The position numbers were made by a program, and so were the translations under genes. The notes under the pieces are model-generated. The model was not told where the DNA came from, did no database searches, and saw only the letters and a program-made list of their open reading frames with translations. A stretch of 64,000 bases of DNA from Emydura subglobosa (Eukaryota > Chordata > Testudines > Chelidae): NCBI GenBank assembly GCA_007922225.1, contig ML679966.1:34021383-34085382 (forward strand), read 5' to 3'. This document shows positions 23,925 to 36,104 of the stretch, one piece after another (the stretch's first letter is position 1; each line of letters begins with the position of its first letter).

Positions 23925-24596
23925 AAACTGTGTAAACAAAATGAAAATTTTAGGCAGACTCAAAAAGGAAAGGGCTTTGTGTTTGCTTGTTTTAAATATA
24001 CCCAGAATGAAATTAATTGTTAATCATCAACAAAAATCCATACATCCTCACATAATATATTTAGAATTAGCAGCACATTTCCCCTGTCCTGAAAATATCC
24101 ATTAGTATTGTCACAGCCTGCTGTAGTCCCACTCCCTGGATGGACACTAGTCTGTTGTGATTGAATCCAACTGTTGCAATCCACATGCTTCTAAGCCCCC
24201 TAGGTCCTGATCATGACTAATTATTAGTCCTAGATCTGGGTCTCTTGAGCAATCCCGGAGGCAGACAGTCTAGCACCCTTCTTGGGCAGTTGGAGACTGC
24301 AGTCCAGCCACCTAGATGAGAAAACTAGTGACTCAGCAGTCCTGAGCCCCCAAGTTGCTTAAACATGCTCAGCCCATCCTTACCCCATTCTCCCCCCACC
24401 CAACTGGCTGTGGGAGCTCTGGTTTTCTGGTTACAAGCTTCAGAGACAATGTGGCAGTACAGCAAGATAATATAATGTTTGCAAAGGAATTTCTTAAACC
24501 ATAAACACCTTTATTCCTTAACAACAGTAGAGTGCTAGATCTTAGGAAAAACACCAATTACTGAGCAAAATTTCCCTCAGTCTGACTTCTTTTGCA

Positions 24597-24762
24597 GGAT
24601 ATTTGAGAGACAAGCTGGGTGAGGTAATATCTTCTGTTAGACCAACTTCTGTTGGTGGAAGGGATAAGTTTTCAAGCTTCACCAAACTCTTCCTCAGGTC
24701 TGGAGAAGATAACCAGAGTATCTAAGCTAAATACAAAGTGGAACAGACTATTAAGCATAAGG
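24597..24762 (-). mobile_element. Penelope-like element 3' end, antisense
   Basis: Read on minus, it contains 'cctgaggaagagtttgg', 'cttgaaaacttatcc', 'caccaacagaagttggt', 'agaagatattacctcaccc' and 'gcttgtctctcaaatatcc'. This is the same tail as the longer Penelope copy at 52940-53091. The body is missing (5' truncation). Confidence 0.72.
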
Positions 24763-24809
24763 GATTCACCACAGTTGAGAATCCTGAGTTTGGTCTGAAT
24801 CCTCAGGCC

Positions 24810-25002
24810 AGAGTAGTCAACAGGCAGACTGTGGGCCAAATCCAGACCGCCAGACACTTTTGAACAGACTGCAAAATCTTTTTATTTACTTATTACTATC
24901 ATTATTGTTATTATTTTTGTATTATTTTCTCTGGAGTCTGGACCTCGACTATACATTGACCATGATATTTGGACTTTGACAAAAAAATGTTGATTACCCC
25001 TG
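24810..25002. mobile_element. hAT-type MITE
   Basis: The ends AGAGTAGTCAAC and GTTGATTACCCCTG are inverse (left base C probably lost). Flanks CTCAGGCC (24802-24809) and CTTAGACC (25003-25010) are an imperfect 8-bp duplication differing by two transitions. Length is 193 bp, with an AT-rich core and no coding capacity. Confidence 0.62.
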
Positions 25003-25259
25003 CTTAGACCAAGCAGCTCTTTTGGACTTCTTGACCTGACTCTCTTGCTTCTGGCAGTGGAATGATCCTCCTTGATTAGAGAGTATTCATTTTTTCCAAA
25101 AGAAACCTCTGGCACCTTTCTAGCCCATGCACTTCTGCAGGGGAATGTCCAAGCTCCAACCCACAGCTAGTTTCTGGGCAGAGAGCTGTTCAAAGTCACT
25201 TATCAACAGTAAGTGGTCCTGCTGGTGAAAAAGCCCTCATTGTTCCACTAGGGTAGTGT

Positions 25260-27000
25260 CATTCAGTGTTGATGACCTTGAATGCGCTGCTCTGTCCCAG
25301 ATTCCCAGACAGAGTTTCTCCACTAGGTGTCAAGTTCTTGCTATAAAATGGATGATTAAAGCCACATTGAAGGTTTTCTTCAAAATGGAAACTGAAATAC
25401 TGCATGGCATTCATAAAACCAAATGTAATTCAGAAGATGACATAGATATATACCCCCCAAACTGACACATGTATATAAAGACTCACAGTGGTAGTCTGAG
25501 TCTGAACCTATTTATGGCTATTTGTACTCTTTAATAAACTCTATTTCTTTATAGACAGAATACCCAGCAAAGATTCTTTTCTTGTACTGAAACATTGGAC
25601 TAGTGCAGGATATGACTTGGCAAAAGCAATCTATTTATAGCCATAAAATGAGAAGACATGTTAAGATAGCTTTTTTTCTTTTCCTATGTGATAAAGCTAA
25701 CTAACATTTAATATGTTAATACTTGACCAAAAGTGAATGAGAATCTTCTATAGAGAGAGAAAAATCAAACAAGAATGGTTATTCCGTTTATTGGAGCAAA
25801 ACCAGTGCTGGAGAAGATGACTATCTTGCATAAGTAGCTCTTAAAAGAAAAATAGCGCCAACAAAATCTTGACAAGAAGTAAGGTTTCTAACTGAGCCAC
25901 TATGAGAACAACATATCAATGACCGTGACAACAAATTTAGATCAAGCACTGACAACAAAAAAAACATTTTGACAGAAAATCTTCAAACATGAAAACATGG
26001 TGATGTTCAGCCTTCCTTACTCTCACCTACCCCTCTATCCAGCATTCAATGTCTAAAATAATCTTCGCCTGCTACTATTTTAGGCAGACACTACTAATCA
26101 CACAACACAAGTCTCTTTACTGTCTCTTACTGCAAAAAATAAATAAATAAATAAATAAAATAATAAAACTGATTGCACTCAATTTTAAGGTTGTGCACAA
26201 TTCTGCTCAATCCAACTCATTTTATCTGTCACCACTTTCTACCTTGTCCTCTGCACTCCATCCATTCTTATTGCCCAGTTTTAATTTTATCCACTACTCC
26301 AGCTAACTTTCAATTACCAGCCATTTGTCATGCTGCTATCTAAAACCTTCAACATCCTAACTCCCCCCTTCAAATCTCCTCAAAGTCCACTTCTTTCAAC
26401 ACTAATTTCTCCTCCTGTGCCATTTACTCCTCCCTCATCTTACTCCAGCTGCTACTTAAATTGCAATTTATGGTTTTACTCAGTATATAAATTACTCATT
26501 TTTATTGAACTGTCTTTGAAGTTTTCCCTACACACTTTGTTATTTTCATGTTCTAGGTTATATTATAAATTCTTCAGAGGATGAACTATTTCTTTTTTTA
26601 ATTTATGTCAACTGCTATGCAAAATTATGGACTATGAAGTAATGATTTTTTCATAACAAATATTACCCTTTTCGAACAATCAGAATGGACAAGTATTTCA
26701 ATCCCAGTCTTCAATTTTGTTTTAATTATTTCATTTTTATTTCCAGGTGGATCCCCAGTCTTTTCTTCTGCGTTATAGGAAAAGACCTTCCAATCTGTAG
26801 AGGGGCAACCTTTACTACTGATTAAAGAAGAGCTTCTGCAGCTAGAGAAACAGAGTAAAAAGGTCAAGACTCATCAACCTGTGGACACCAAGATCCAGAC
26901 AGAAGTTTGGGTGTGGAGTCAAAGAGAACATAAACAAAGGAAGCAAACAGGTGAGAGAAATGAAGGAAACAGAGGAAGAAATATATATAATAATTCATAG
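25260..27000. other. Unassigned intronic sequence with (AAAT)n at 26134-26168
   Basis: A simple (AAAT)n repeat is the only recognisable item. Open frames here have no domain or splice-site support. Confidence 0.4.
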
Positions 27001-27004
27001 GGTT

Positions 27005-27552
27005 TGTGGCAAACATACGGCTTCACCCTAGTGGGTCTCGCACTTTTGTGTCTCATAGTGGGCCAGGGAGTCACCAGTTACCCCGTCTCCCCAGGGAGGG
27101 GGGTAGGGACCCTGGCCTGCCTGCTTCTCCGGGTCCCAGCCCAGGGGCCCTATGAGTAGCAGCTATGTGCTGCTGGCACCGGACTCACAGCTGCAGTCTT
27201 TCCCCTGGGCTAATTTCCCCCCTGTCCTTCTGGCTTCTTGAGCCCAGTACCTTCCTCAGCACTCCTTTCTGCTCCTCCACACACTCTACACTCTTTCTGG
27301 CTCCTTCACACAACTCTGCACTCCTGCGCACAGCACAGCACGGCACTCCCACTCCTCCAACTCACGCCCTGTCTGTCTGGAGCAGAGGGTTTTTATCAAG
27401 CACCTGGCTGGTCCTTACCTGGCCTCAGCTGCTCCTAATTGCCCCCTCATGACTTCTAGCTAGCCTGCAGGGAACAGAGCCCTGGGCATTTTGGGGCTTA
27501 CATACCTCCCTTTGAGTACTCTCCTACTGCCCTCTGCCCTTGCTATATCACA
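27005..27552 (-). repeat. Solo LTR
   Basis: The 548-bp unit begins TGTG and ends CACA on both strands and is flanked by GGTT at 27001-27004 and 27553-27556, a 4-bp direct repeat. On minus, the sequence GATAAAAACC (about 27400) is a TATA-like site about 150 bp into the unit, with a GC-rich transcribed part beyond it. No gag or pol sequence adjoins, so this is most simply a solo LTR left by LTR-LTR recombination. The 95-codon open frame at 27165-27452 lies inside it and is not a gene. Confidence 0.65.
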
Positions 27553-27559
27553 GGTTGCA

Positions 27560-28080
27560 CAATACATATGTTGGCTCCTTGCATTTTTTTGTTAAATAAT
27601 TATTTTAAAATCCACAAATTTAATATTAAAATATCCTTCTAGTCCAGCATTCTGTTCCTTGGCAGCAGCCTTCAAATGCAAAAGGAAAAAAATCCCCACA
27701 ATGTACATGCTAAATCATGCTAGATAGGGAGGAGCAGAAGGGAACAAGAGACATTACTTCCTCCACTCTGTGTTTTTCTATGATCTCTTTACAAGAATTG
27801 AATTATCTCAAATACCATAAAATATCCTTAATTTATGCCCCAAAGCAAGAGAATTGATCATATGTAATCCTTTGAGCAAGCTAGCATAACCATAAATATT
27901 TTTCTAGTTCATATAAATATCTGTTCCTTTTAAGAATTATGTTGAACTCTTTACTTCAATGTTTGTCTATAGCAGTGAATTCCACGGGAGATGTATATGT
28001 CATGTAAAAATGAACATTCTTATGTTAACAACAGGGTGAGGTACTGTCCACTATTTTATGTGGCTGTCATATTTCCTTTT
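27560..28080. other. Unassigned intronic sequence
   Basis: AT-rich. No gene or repeat recognised. Confidence 0.4.
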
Positions 28081-28084
28081 ATTC

Positions 28085-28620
28085 TTCTACTTTCCAAGAT
28101 TGTTGTTGTTGTTCATCCTTCGAGTTCAAAAAGATGACCATGACATCACTGATTGGTTTGGTTTCTGTGAACATACTGATCAGGCCAATTTGAGCTTTGA
28201 AATGTCTGAGACACATTGAACAGCAGATGCTGCTATGGGTTACTTGATTAACAGTGGACATGCTGCTGTTGCGAGATTTATGCTGCTGGCGCTTCTGCTG
28301 TGCCTCAGCAGTTCTTCGTTGCTCATAGACTATATAGCTCCGGTAAGGATGAGGTGATACCAGGTAGAACAATCATGAGCAAGATCTTCCCAAAACTCTG
28401 GGTGAATTTTGAAACACCCCAAGGATAATTTAAGGAGTCCTTGAAATGTTTCTTCTGGCCTCCCTGAGGGCGCTTTCCCTCCTTTAGTTCTCTGTAGATT
28501 TTTTTTTTGGCAGTTGCTAATCTGACATTCTGGTGACATGGCCTGTCTATCTCATCTGTGATTTCATCAACAGAGTATGGATGCTTGGAATACCTAGCTG
28601 TATGAAACCCAGGCAAAGAC
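28085..28620 (-). pseudogene. Non-LTR retrotransposon ORF2 C-terminal relic
   Basis: On minus, the first part reads IDRPCHQNVRLATAKKKIY then RELKEGKRPQGGQKKHFKDS. This is the tail seen after the reverse transcriptase in some vertebrate LINEs (basic GKR-GGQKK-KD block). After a frame change it continues with AEAQQKRQQHKSR and a zinc-finger-like CSMCLRHFKAQIGLIS in which the expected histidines are lost. The 3' end runs into GAACAACAACAACAA, an (AAC)n tail. At least two frameshifts are present. The LINE clade is uncertain. Confidence 0.6.
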
Positions 28621-28740
28621 AGACTATTTCTAATATATCATAACAACAACTTGATTCATACACTGTGTTAAGATGGTTACTGCTCTTCTAAACAGTCCTC
28701 TTGAGATAGTGATCTCTTACATGTTATGGAACCTCTAGTG

Positions 28741-28922
28741 CAGTGTTTCTCAACCTGGGGGTTTAGAGGGGTCGCAAGTGCAGAGCTGGTATTGGGGGTG
28801 GCAAGAAAGGCAATTGCCTGGAGCCACAGGGGCGCCATGAAACTAAGTTACATGCCTCAGCCCCATGGGGGTGGGACTCAGGCTTCAGGGATACAGTAGT
28901 TTGGAAAGGTTAAGAACCACTG
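28741..28922. mobile_element. hAT-type MITE with perfect 8-bp target duplication
   Basis: The 182-bp element starts CAGTGTTTCTCAACCTGG and ends GGTTAAGAACCACTG, which are inverse. It is flanked by CTCTAGTG at 28733-28740 and 28923-28930. It has no transposase. The exact duplication and termini identify the hAT superfamily with confidence. Confidence 0.9.
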
Positions 28923-28934
28923 CTCTAGTGTCTA

Positions 28935-31900
28935 AACCTTTCCTTTCAAATGCAAAGACACTGTAGCTGGAGTGAAAGATAGTCAGCAGAAAAAGGCCAT
29001 TTGATATGTGCTCACTGCAATTGGTTTGATCTGGAGCTTTCCTGAAGTGCATGCAGAATATGCAGTTTATTCTAGTAACAGTAGCTGACAGAGTAGTTTG
29101 CATTCTGACACTCTTTTTTGTAATTTGTATCATGGCTGGACTCTAATACTTATGAGCTTAATGGAAAGTTTATTGTTGTAACGGACACCAAGGCAATGCT
29201 CAATCTAATATAGAATGAAAAATATATGAAAAAAGTGGATACATTTATAGCTAAACATACATTGCACACATAACTACAGTTTGTCTAGTTTGTATTAACA
29301 ACAAATAGATGCTATGGAAGACTAAGAAATGACAAATGGATATTTTCTATATTAATAAATAACAAAGACATAACATCTAAATCTTAAGAAGTCCACATTT
29401 ACCTGTTACATGTAAAACCCAGTCACACAAATTCTCCAACATGCATCCATACACATATTCAGACCTAGGATGCATTAAAAACAAAACTGTGCACACACCC
29501 CAATCTTTAGCCAAATCACACCGTTAACGTCTTCAGGTAAATATTACCTTTGAAAATAATGACAAGATTGGCTGACATCAGAGCTACCTTTTAACATCTA
29601 CAAAAGACACAAATGAACAGAGATGGATTTAAACATAAAGGAGCTTTTTTTTCCCGACCAAAAATATGGCGTTTCAGTCACCTGGAGGAGGGCCAAACAA
29701 ATTGCAAATTGAGTTGAAAGATACAATACACATTAATCTTCAGTCAAGTGGGGAGCGGGAGGGACTCAGAGTTTGGTAGTTGAGGTGTTCAGTGCAGGAT
29801 GTGGGAGATTCAATTGAGAATGAGGAATTATTTTGCAACTTTTTATTGGTATCTGCTTTGGTAGTTTTTGAGTGTCTAGTTGTGACTTGAGCCTCCACCT
29901 CACATTCCACTCACTGGCCTCCTTGCCTCTCCTATCCTCCCCTGCAACAAATCCCTCGTACCTTTAAAAAGGAGCAACTATATCTATGCTGAAACCTGGA
30001 ACTGGCAACTCCACTGAACTGGGCACATGCCAGCAGCTAATGATTGTGGGACCACTGCATAATCTGAATGCACCAGGATTTGACATGCCCCAAATTGCAC
30101 TGTGTATCAGAAATCATGAGTGGTCACACCATTAAAAGAGGACATTATGATTCTATGAACAATATTTATGCACAACGGCCCAAGAGTAAATACAATCATT
30201 TCTTACTCTAAATACAGAAAGAAATAGTGGTATCCCCAATGTCACGAGGTAGTAAATGTTGCCTTACCAATATTGATCAGTGGAAACATGGAGATGTCAG
30301 TGGAAACATCGCATTTCTAAAAAGCAAGGTCCAGACTGAGTTGTGTCCCTCAAAAGTGCAGGGCCCAGATCCACAGTTAATTTGCCACCACAGAAAATAT
30401 TAATTCCTGATGGATTTCTTCGATGTAGTAACATTTTCAACTTTGACTCAATCTCCTGGAACACTGAATGCTTAAAAAAAAATTCTGGTGGAAACCAAAG
30501 CGTATCAACAAGCAGAACAGTCTCAACAAACAGAATAGACACCATATAGAGAGACTTCACAAAGGAGGTTCTTAGAGTAACCAAGCAAAAAAAGCAACAC
30601 ACAAACACACACTCCCCACCCCAAAAGTATTTTAAGACTAAAAGACAACAGTTACAAGCTAGACTAGGTCTAAAGCATTCAGAACAGCTAAGAAGTTACA
30701 AGTCCAACGTCATTACATTAAGTACAACATGGATGTGCAGAGCATTAAGTCGCATTAGGCACGTATCTTACTTCTGTTAGTTCCAGTTTACCAAGTGGTT
30801 GTGTAACAGCCATGACATGTATTTGTTTAGTTAATTTTAATTTCAAATTTCTTAAAAAGAAACATGACTTATGACTCAGAATGCTTAAATTTTGGAGAAG
30901 TGAACACTTAACTCTGCTGTAGTATCTGTGTATTCAGGTAGTATCTGTGTATATGTTGTTGTACAGCTTCCTGCCACTATTTTGTGTGGAAAAAAAAGCA
31001 AAGACAAAGTAACTTAACCAGGATGCCATGAAAAGAAAGTAGTCTATTTTTGTTGATCATCCAATGTTTTTCTCGATTAAGGCAGCAAAATATTACTGAA
31101 GCTGTGATAGTAGTATACAGAAGCAGAATGTTTGATCATAAACTGAAAATCAGCTTATGTCATCACACGTGATCATTACTCGCACAGGATATTTCATTCT
31201 GGGGTGAGAAAGAATGAATTAGCATCACAAACTAAATGTTTTCCAGATAAGATGATGCGGTTTGCAGAGAAAATGATGATAGTAGTTATATATTAAGGTT
31301 ATGATTCCTAAACTTTTATCCAAATGTATTTTTATCAAAGATTTCTAGTAACAATAAGAACTACAAAAACAAAGTTCAAATATTTGCGCATTTCATCAGA
31401 AATCTAAGATTAAAATATTGCCATATGTCCACTCTTTTGGTATATAAAAAATCTGGGGACCAACATAACCCCAGATGTGTTAACTCCACAATTGTTTGTA
31501 GGTATAGTTTTAGCATATGCCACTCCTGGAGCTTTGTGCCAAGGTTAACTCATCTCTTTGTTTAAATAGGATTATTTCAACACTGTTTTTACATTTGAAA
31601 TCATAGAATGAGAAAATTCACCTATACCTGTTCTACTCTAGTGAGTTTGTTAAATATTATATTATCAGAGCAGAATATTGCACGAAGACCAATATTTTCA
31701 TTTTTTGTTTTATGGGAAGAGGAAGCAAGTTCTTCAGGTCAGTTAATCCTACAAAAAAGGCAAAAAAGTCTCTTCCAGAGGTCTTCAAGAATCACCAAGT
31801 GAATGAGTTTCTTAACAAAAACTTCAAAGCAACTACCAGGATTTCATATACCCATAGTATCTTGGAGGCTACAACCTCCAGTAATTTGTTTCCTTCTTAA

Positions 31901-34900
31901 TAATGTTCTGTTCCTTTCCTACTTTTATATACAGTTTCCTAAAATGATTATTCTACAGCTATTGTATGGATAGCTCATTTTCTTCACTATATATTTGTTT
32001 ATTCACAGATTCACAAGTTAGCCCATTACTATCTGCTTTGGAAATTCATCTAAAGAGTTTCATCACAGAAAGGTTAAGGACAGAGGCCTCAGTTCAGTAT
32101 GGTACTCAGGCAAACACACAACTTTCAGCGCGTGAGGAGTCTGATTATCTTCCAGGACAGGAGTTGTCCTACTAAAGTCATGCACGTGCTTAAGAACCTT
32201 GTTGAACCAAGCCCAGAATCAAGTGAAACTTGTACTGAGGAGTCTAATGAACTGTCTCTAACATTGTGGATGGGCAGAAATATATCTTATTAGCCTACAG
32301 ACTGGTAGATGCCTCAACCACAAAACAAAACTACAAATGAACAATCATATTATTTATCAAATACACACAAAAATTATAGAATGACTGGGAGATTTGTGTG
32401 TTAATTCTGTACTACTGATTGCTGATTTTAAGAGCTATTTTAAAAAAAGACAGTATTCTAAACATATCTCTAATTTAAACCTAATATACATATTCTAATA
32501 GGAAACACTGTGGGATATACAGCTTCATTATTCCTTTTCCTTTAGGTTTCCTTCTTTTTATTTCTGAGTAAAGATGCACTGACAGAATGATTAATACACT
32601 AAATACCAGGAGTACACAAGGCAATAATGAATAGTACACCTGTTTACCGGAAGCGTTATATTCCTGTCCACAAAATATAATCTTCAGTATACTACATCAA
32701 CTTTCAAATAAAATTACAACTCTTGCAACTGGAATAAAGGTTTTGATTACTTAATGCTTTTCATTGTATGAGGAAGCACTTTCTTTTTTTGTACAAATAA
32801 CACTCGGATACATAATATAAGATTTTTATTTCATTTATATCCAATGAAAGATTTAAAGAATAATTTAATGAAAAAGGCATCTCAAGCCCAACACAAACTA
32901 GTGAGCCTAAGATTAACAAAACTGGCATTTTTGCTACAAAAACTAGTATCACACAAAAAAGTCAAATAGAAATATTAAGTTCATTGCACAGTATAAATAG
33001 TGCAAAACTAAGTTAACATAAAGCAAATTAATATGCACGTTTAAGGGTGTTGATATATATCATACATATCTGAGGTTTCTTAGTACTCTGTGCAGCTATA
33101 TAATCTAGAAAGAAACCAGTATGATGCCTCTGTTTTGTTTACAATTTAGTAAAGTAAACCAATCTTTTAAATGACATCTTCACTACACAGCTGGTTTAAC
33201 AGAATGTTCCTGACTCATTTAAAAAGGAGTAATGCCTAAAACTGCTGGCACAGAGACAGCATCCTGAATCTAGGCCATACGAATGTCACTTCATTGTTGT
33301 TACTGAAAAAAAAGCTCAGCTATAATCAAACCTTAGCCAGCACTGCAACATTTTGCCAGCTAAGCAAGCCCTTAAAACCAGAATGATGGAGTTCGGCTGC
33401 GTTTCTACTATATATTAATCATTTTAAAATATTTACAATTGATGTATTGCACATATCTGTGATTTTGTAACAGAGAAATTAGGAGTTTCCCTAATGTAAA
33501 CTTTGTATCAAAAAACCTAATTTGTTAAAAATGTTTGATGAGAAATATTTATCTGAAAACCACATTTTGATATACTGTATTACATATAAACTCATCTTCA
33601 GAATTTACTAAATTATCAAATATATATGTCCTGATATAAATATTACACAATTAATGAAACACCCATGTTCTATACATTTTGTATCACCTAAATGGAATAT
33701 TTTTTAAACAAAAATAACTTAGCTTTCCCACTCAGCTCAAGTCACTGACCTATCAACATGAATTACAGTACCTAACACAGAAAGCACTACAGCCTTCCTT
33801 AAGGTCTGATCACAACCATTATGAACAACAGAAGATGTTAGAATGTGACAAGCAAGCACTGTAAACATGCTGAAGAATGTCTACTGTGCACACAGTTATA
33901 ACAAATTCAGTGTCAATTTTCACTAAATCTGATGATGAGGACTATTATGATCAATAAAAGCCAACTTGAATATTGGAAATTCATGGTTAATCAGAAGATC
34001 CTCCAATACTTAGATACAACTTGGTGAAGAAATGTCAGCAAAGAGTTTCCCTATCATATTTACGTAATGGAGGACATAATGGAGGCGCTGAACCCTCATT
34101 CATATGCCAATTACTTTTATTATATTTATGAGTCACAACTAGTTTTTATAATCTAGATTGTGCCTTTATTTCTTTTTTTGTATATATATTTTACAGCTGT
34201 CTTTTTGTGATCTAATTTTAGTACATATGCATACTATAATACAGACTATTCCAGTTTGCAAGCAATATACAGTACTCAAATAATCTTAAGCATTTTTAAC
34301 CAACTATTTTTGTATTACACAATGGGTTTATAACTATGCAGGGAAAAAAGTCCATTTTACATAATATATTTACAAACTATAAAATATAAATTACCTCCAA
34401 TCTAGAGTACTGACAACTGTGAAAGTTTCGTTTCAAGCTCCAATTTGGAACATTTTCAGCCCAACTTTTTAAATACAAAATATAAACAAATACAATTTTT
34501 GCTTTGCATCTAAACAACTATACAGGGTCTAACTTCAAGAGCTTTATTTGCTCCTTTAAAAAAAATATTGTTAAAATTTGAAAGGTTAGACATTCTTAGT
34601 CCATAATATAGACTGACTTTGGTATTAGCACCATTTGTCTTGTTATAGCTTACAAGACACATGCCCAATGTCCACTTATAAGTATTTCTGCTGGATATTT
34701 CTAACCTATTTGATAATGCTGCCATGACACAGATATACATGATGCACCATAAAGAAGATAATGTATCAGGTCAAAGATCCAAGCAGCAGTGTTTTTGAGG
34801 ATAGGTCTTTGTGGGTGGAGGCTCAACACATTTCAGCACACTTCAAAACAATCCTTAAATTACTCAAATATTGCTTAAAATGCAGATGACAGAGGCCACT

Positions 34901-35710
34901 CTTAAAATCCCCTATGGGCCTTTTTAAACAATTATAGACAGATAAGGAAATTAAGCACAGAGTGTATCAAATATTAGGTCCAAATTTAAAAACATTTCAC
35001 CTTTGTCAATTTAGCATGTTCTGCCATCCTGAACTTATTTGGCTGTGCCTATGGTATTACAGCCTATGTAACATAAGACACAAAACTCCCTGACCTGAGA
35101 CCCCTGATTTAACTATGAGAAATTGGAGGTGATTTGAGGACAGAGTCGCAGCCTTAACACAGATCATCCACAGATCATGGCTCAGTTCAGACATGAAACC
35201 TCCTTAAAATGCAGTTTGGAGCATTTTAAGCAAAAATAGTTTGAGATCTAGTTTGTTGAAGGAAAAAACTTAGTTTTCTAGCTCAAGCATAAGCATATTA
35301 ATGAAACAAAAAAGCTATGCCCAATATAACATTATTCACAGTCTGCAGACAGTTGATTTTGCTTCAAAAGAACATTATGTGCTGGCAGATCTATGGAATA
35401 GTACTGGTGTCAGATAACTCTGCAGAGACCAGGGTCTATTTGTCATTTCTCTTAGCCAGTAAAGGTTACAAAGAACTTAACCAGAATGAAACAACTATTA
35501 TCCAGGAAATTAAACAATGCTTCTTCTCCTTATTTAAGAACTGGGAAGCAGACTGCGGTTTTCTGCTTACTCAATGTATATACCAGTTTTTAAATCACGC
35601 TATATTAATGTATTGGTTCATGCAAAAATATTCTTTTTCACTAGCTTAAATTTTCACATATCAGCATGCAAAATGAACACTATCAAGATTTAATTCTCTC
35701 AGTAAAGAAA
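28935..35710. other. Long AT-rich intronic stretch
   Basis: This is the longest block without an intact recognisable element. A fragment of the fold-back repeat family lies at 32085-32215 ('catgcacgtgcttaagaacc...'), and a small direct repeat 'cagtggaaacat' occurs at 30278 and 30299. Open frames such as 30297-30608 and 35317-35649 have no known domains. If the exon assignment is right, the minus-strand transcript reads through all of this as intron. Confidence 0.45.
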
Positions 35711-35720
35711 ATATACTTAC

Positions 35721-35793
35721 TGCTACTGCTCCAGGACTTTAACAGGGACTTTATGTTAATTTCAAAAAACACAGAATCCTGTAAACTCAACAT
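35721..35793 (-). CDS. FRY/FRYL: Furry-family first coding exon (exon 1b)
   Basis: On the minus strand, an ATG at 35793-35791 opens 24 codons plus one base and ends at a perfect donor GTAAGTAT (35720 downwards). The peptide includes QDSVFFEINIKSLLKSWSSS, which closely resembles the N-terminus I recall for the furry protein (QDS-FFEI-IK-LLKSWS). Furry proteins are about 3000-residue armadillo/HEAT-type scaffolds that support NDR-kinase signalling and microtubule or spindle functions. The start is supported by an in-frame TGA nine bases upstream and an A at position -3. Roughly 70% identity to remembered human FRY is low for an orthologue, so the paralogue FRYL, or an unannotated N-terminus of it, is possible. 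The exon ends in phase 1. The next exon is not in this window, so it must lie beyond position 1. Confidence 0.72.
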
Positions 35794-36100
35794 TATGCCT
35801 CAGGCAGCTGCAGCAGCAGCAATGGTTTTGTTGTCAAACTTGTCTCTTCTTTGCTCAGAGGCAGCAGAGTTTTGGCTCACAGTGTCGCTGTTTCATTACC
35901 ATGCAGTCTCTGAGTGACGCACAACAAGAGCAGAAACGCTGCTGAATGCAGATGAACTCTCTGGTATGGAAAAAAGCTTACAAGTTTGTCACAAGAATGC
36001 ACTGAAGGGCATCCTCACCTTTCTTTATGCAGTAATGCATTACTTCCGCAGACTAGAAACAAAATAGTAGCTACAGATCAGACTGTCTTCTGTGTTTGTT
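35794..36100 (-). promoter_or_regulatory. 5' UTR and likely promoter of exon 1b
   Basis: Directly upstream of exon 1b is a CTG/CAG-rich patch (35804-35822). Further on lie a TGAGTGACGC element on plus (CRE/AP-1-like, 35911-35920) and an ETS-like GCGGAAGT on minus (about 36047-36054). No canonical TATA box or CpG island is visible. The extent of the transcript is inferred from position only. Confidence 0.3.
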
Positions 36101-36104
36101 TGGT

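Larger units (their letters stand above)
24109..25258 (-). repeat. Possible LTR-like or composite repeat, interrupted
   Basis: This is a more GC-balanced block that starts TGTCACAGCC and may end TGTCA, with two younger insertions (24597-24762 and 24810-25002). Its character resembles sauropsid LTRs, but I find no target duplication and no clear TATA box, so this is tentative. Confidence 0.22.

Noticed and set aside
27165..27452. Plus-strand open frame of 95 codons
   Set aside because: It lies inside a solo LTR read antisense; Ser/Pro/Leu-rich by composition.
35317..35917. Plus-strand open frames of 110 and 83 codons over exon 1b and its flank
   Set aside because: They have no domains. The second is the antisense of the furry-like exon and its 5' UTR.
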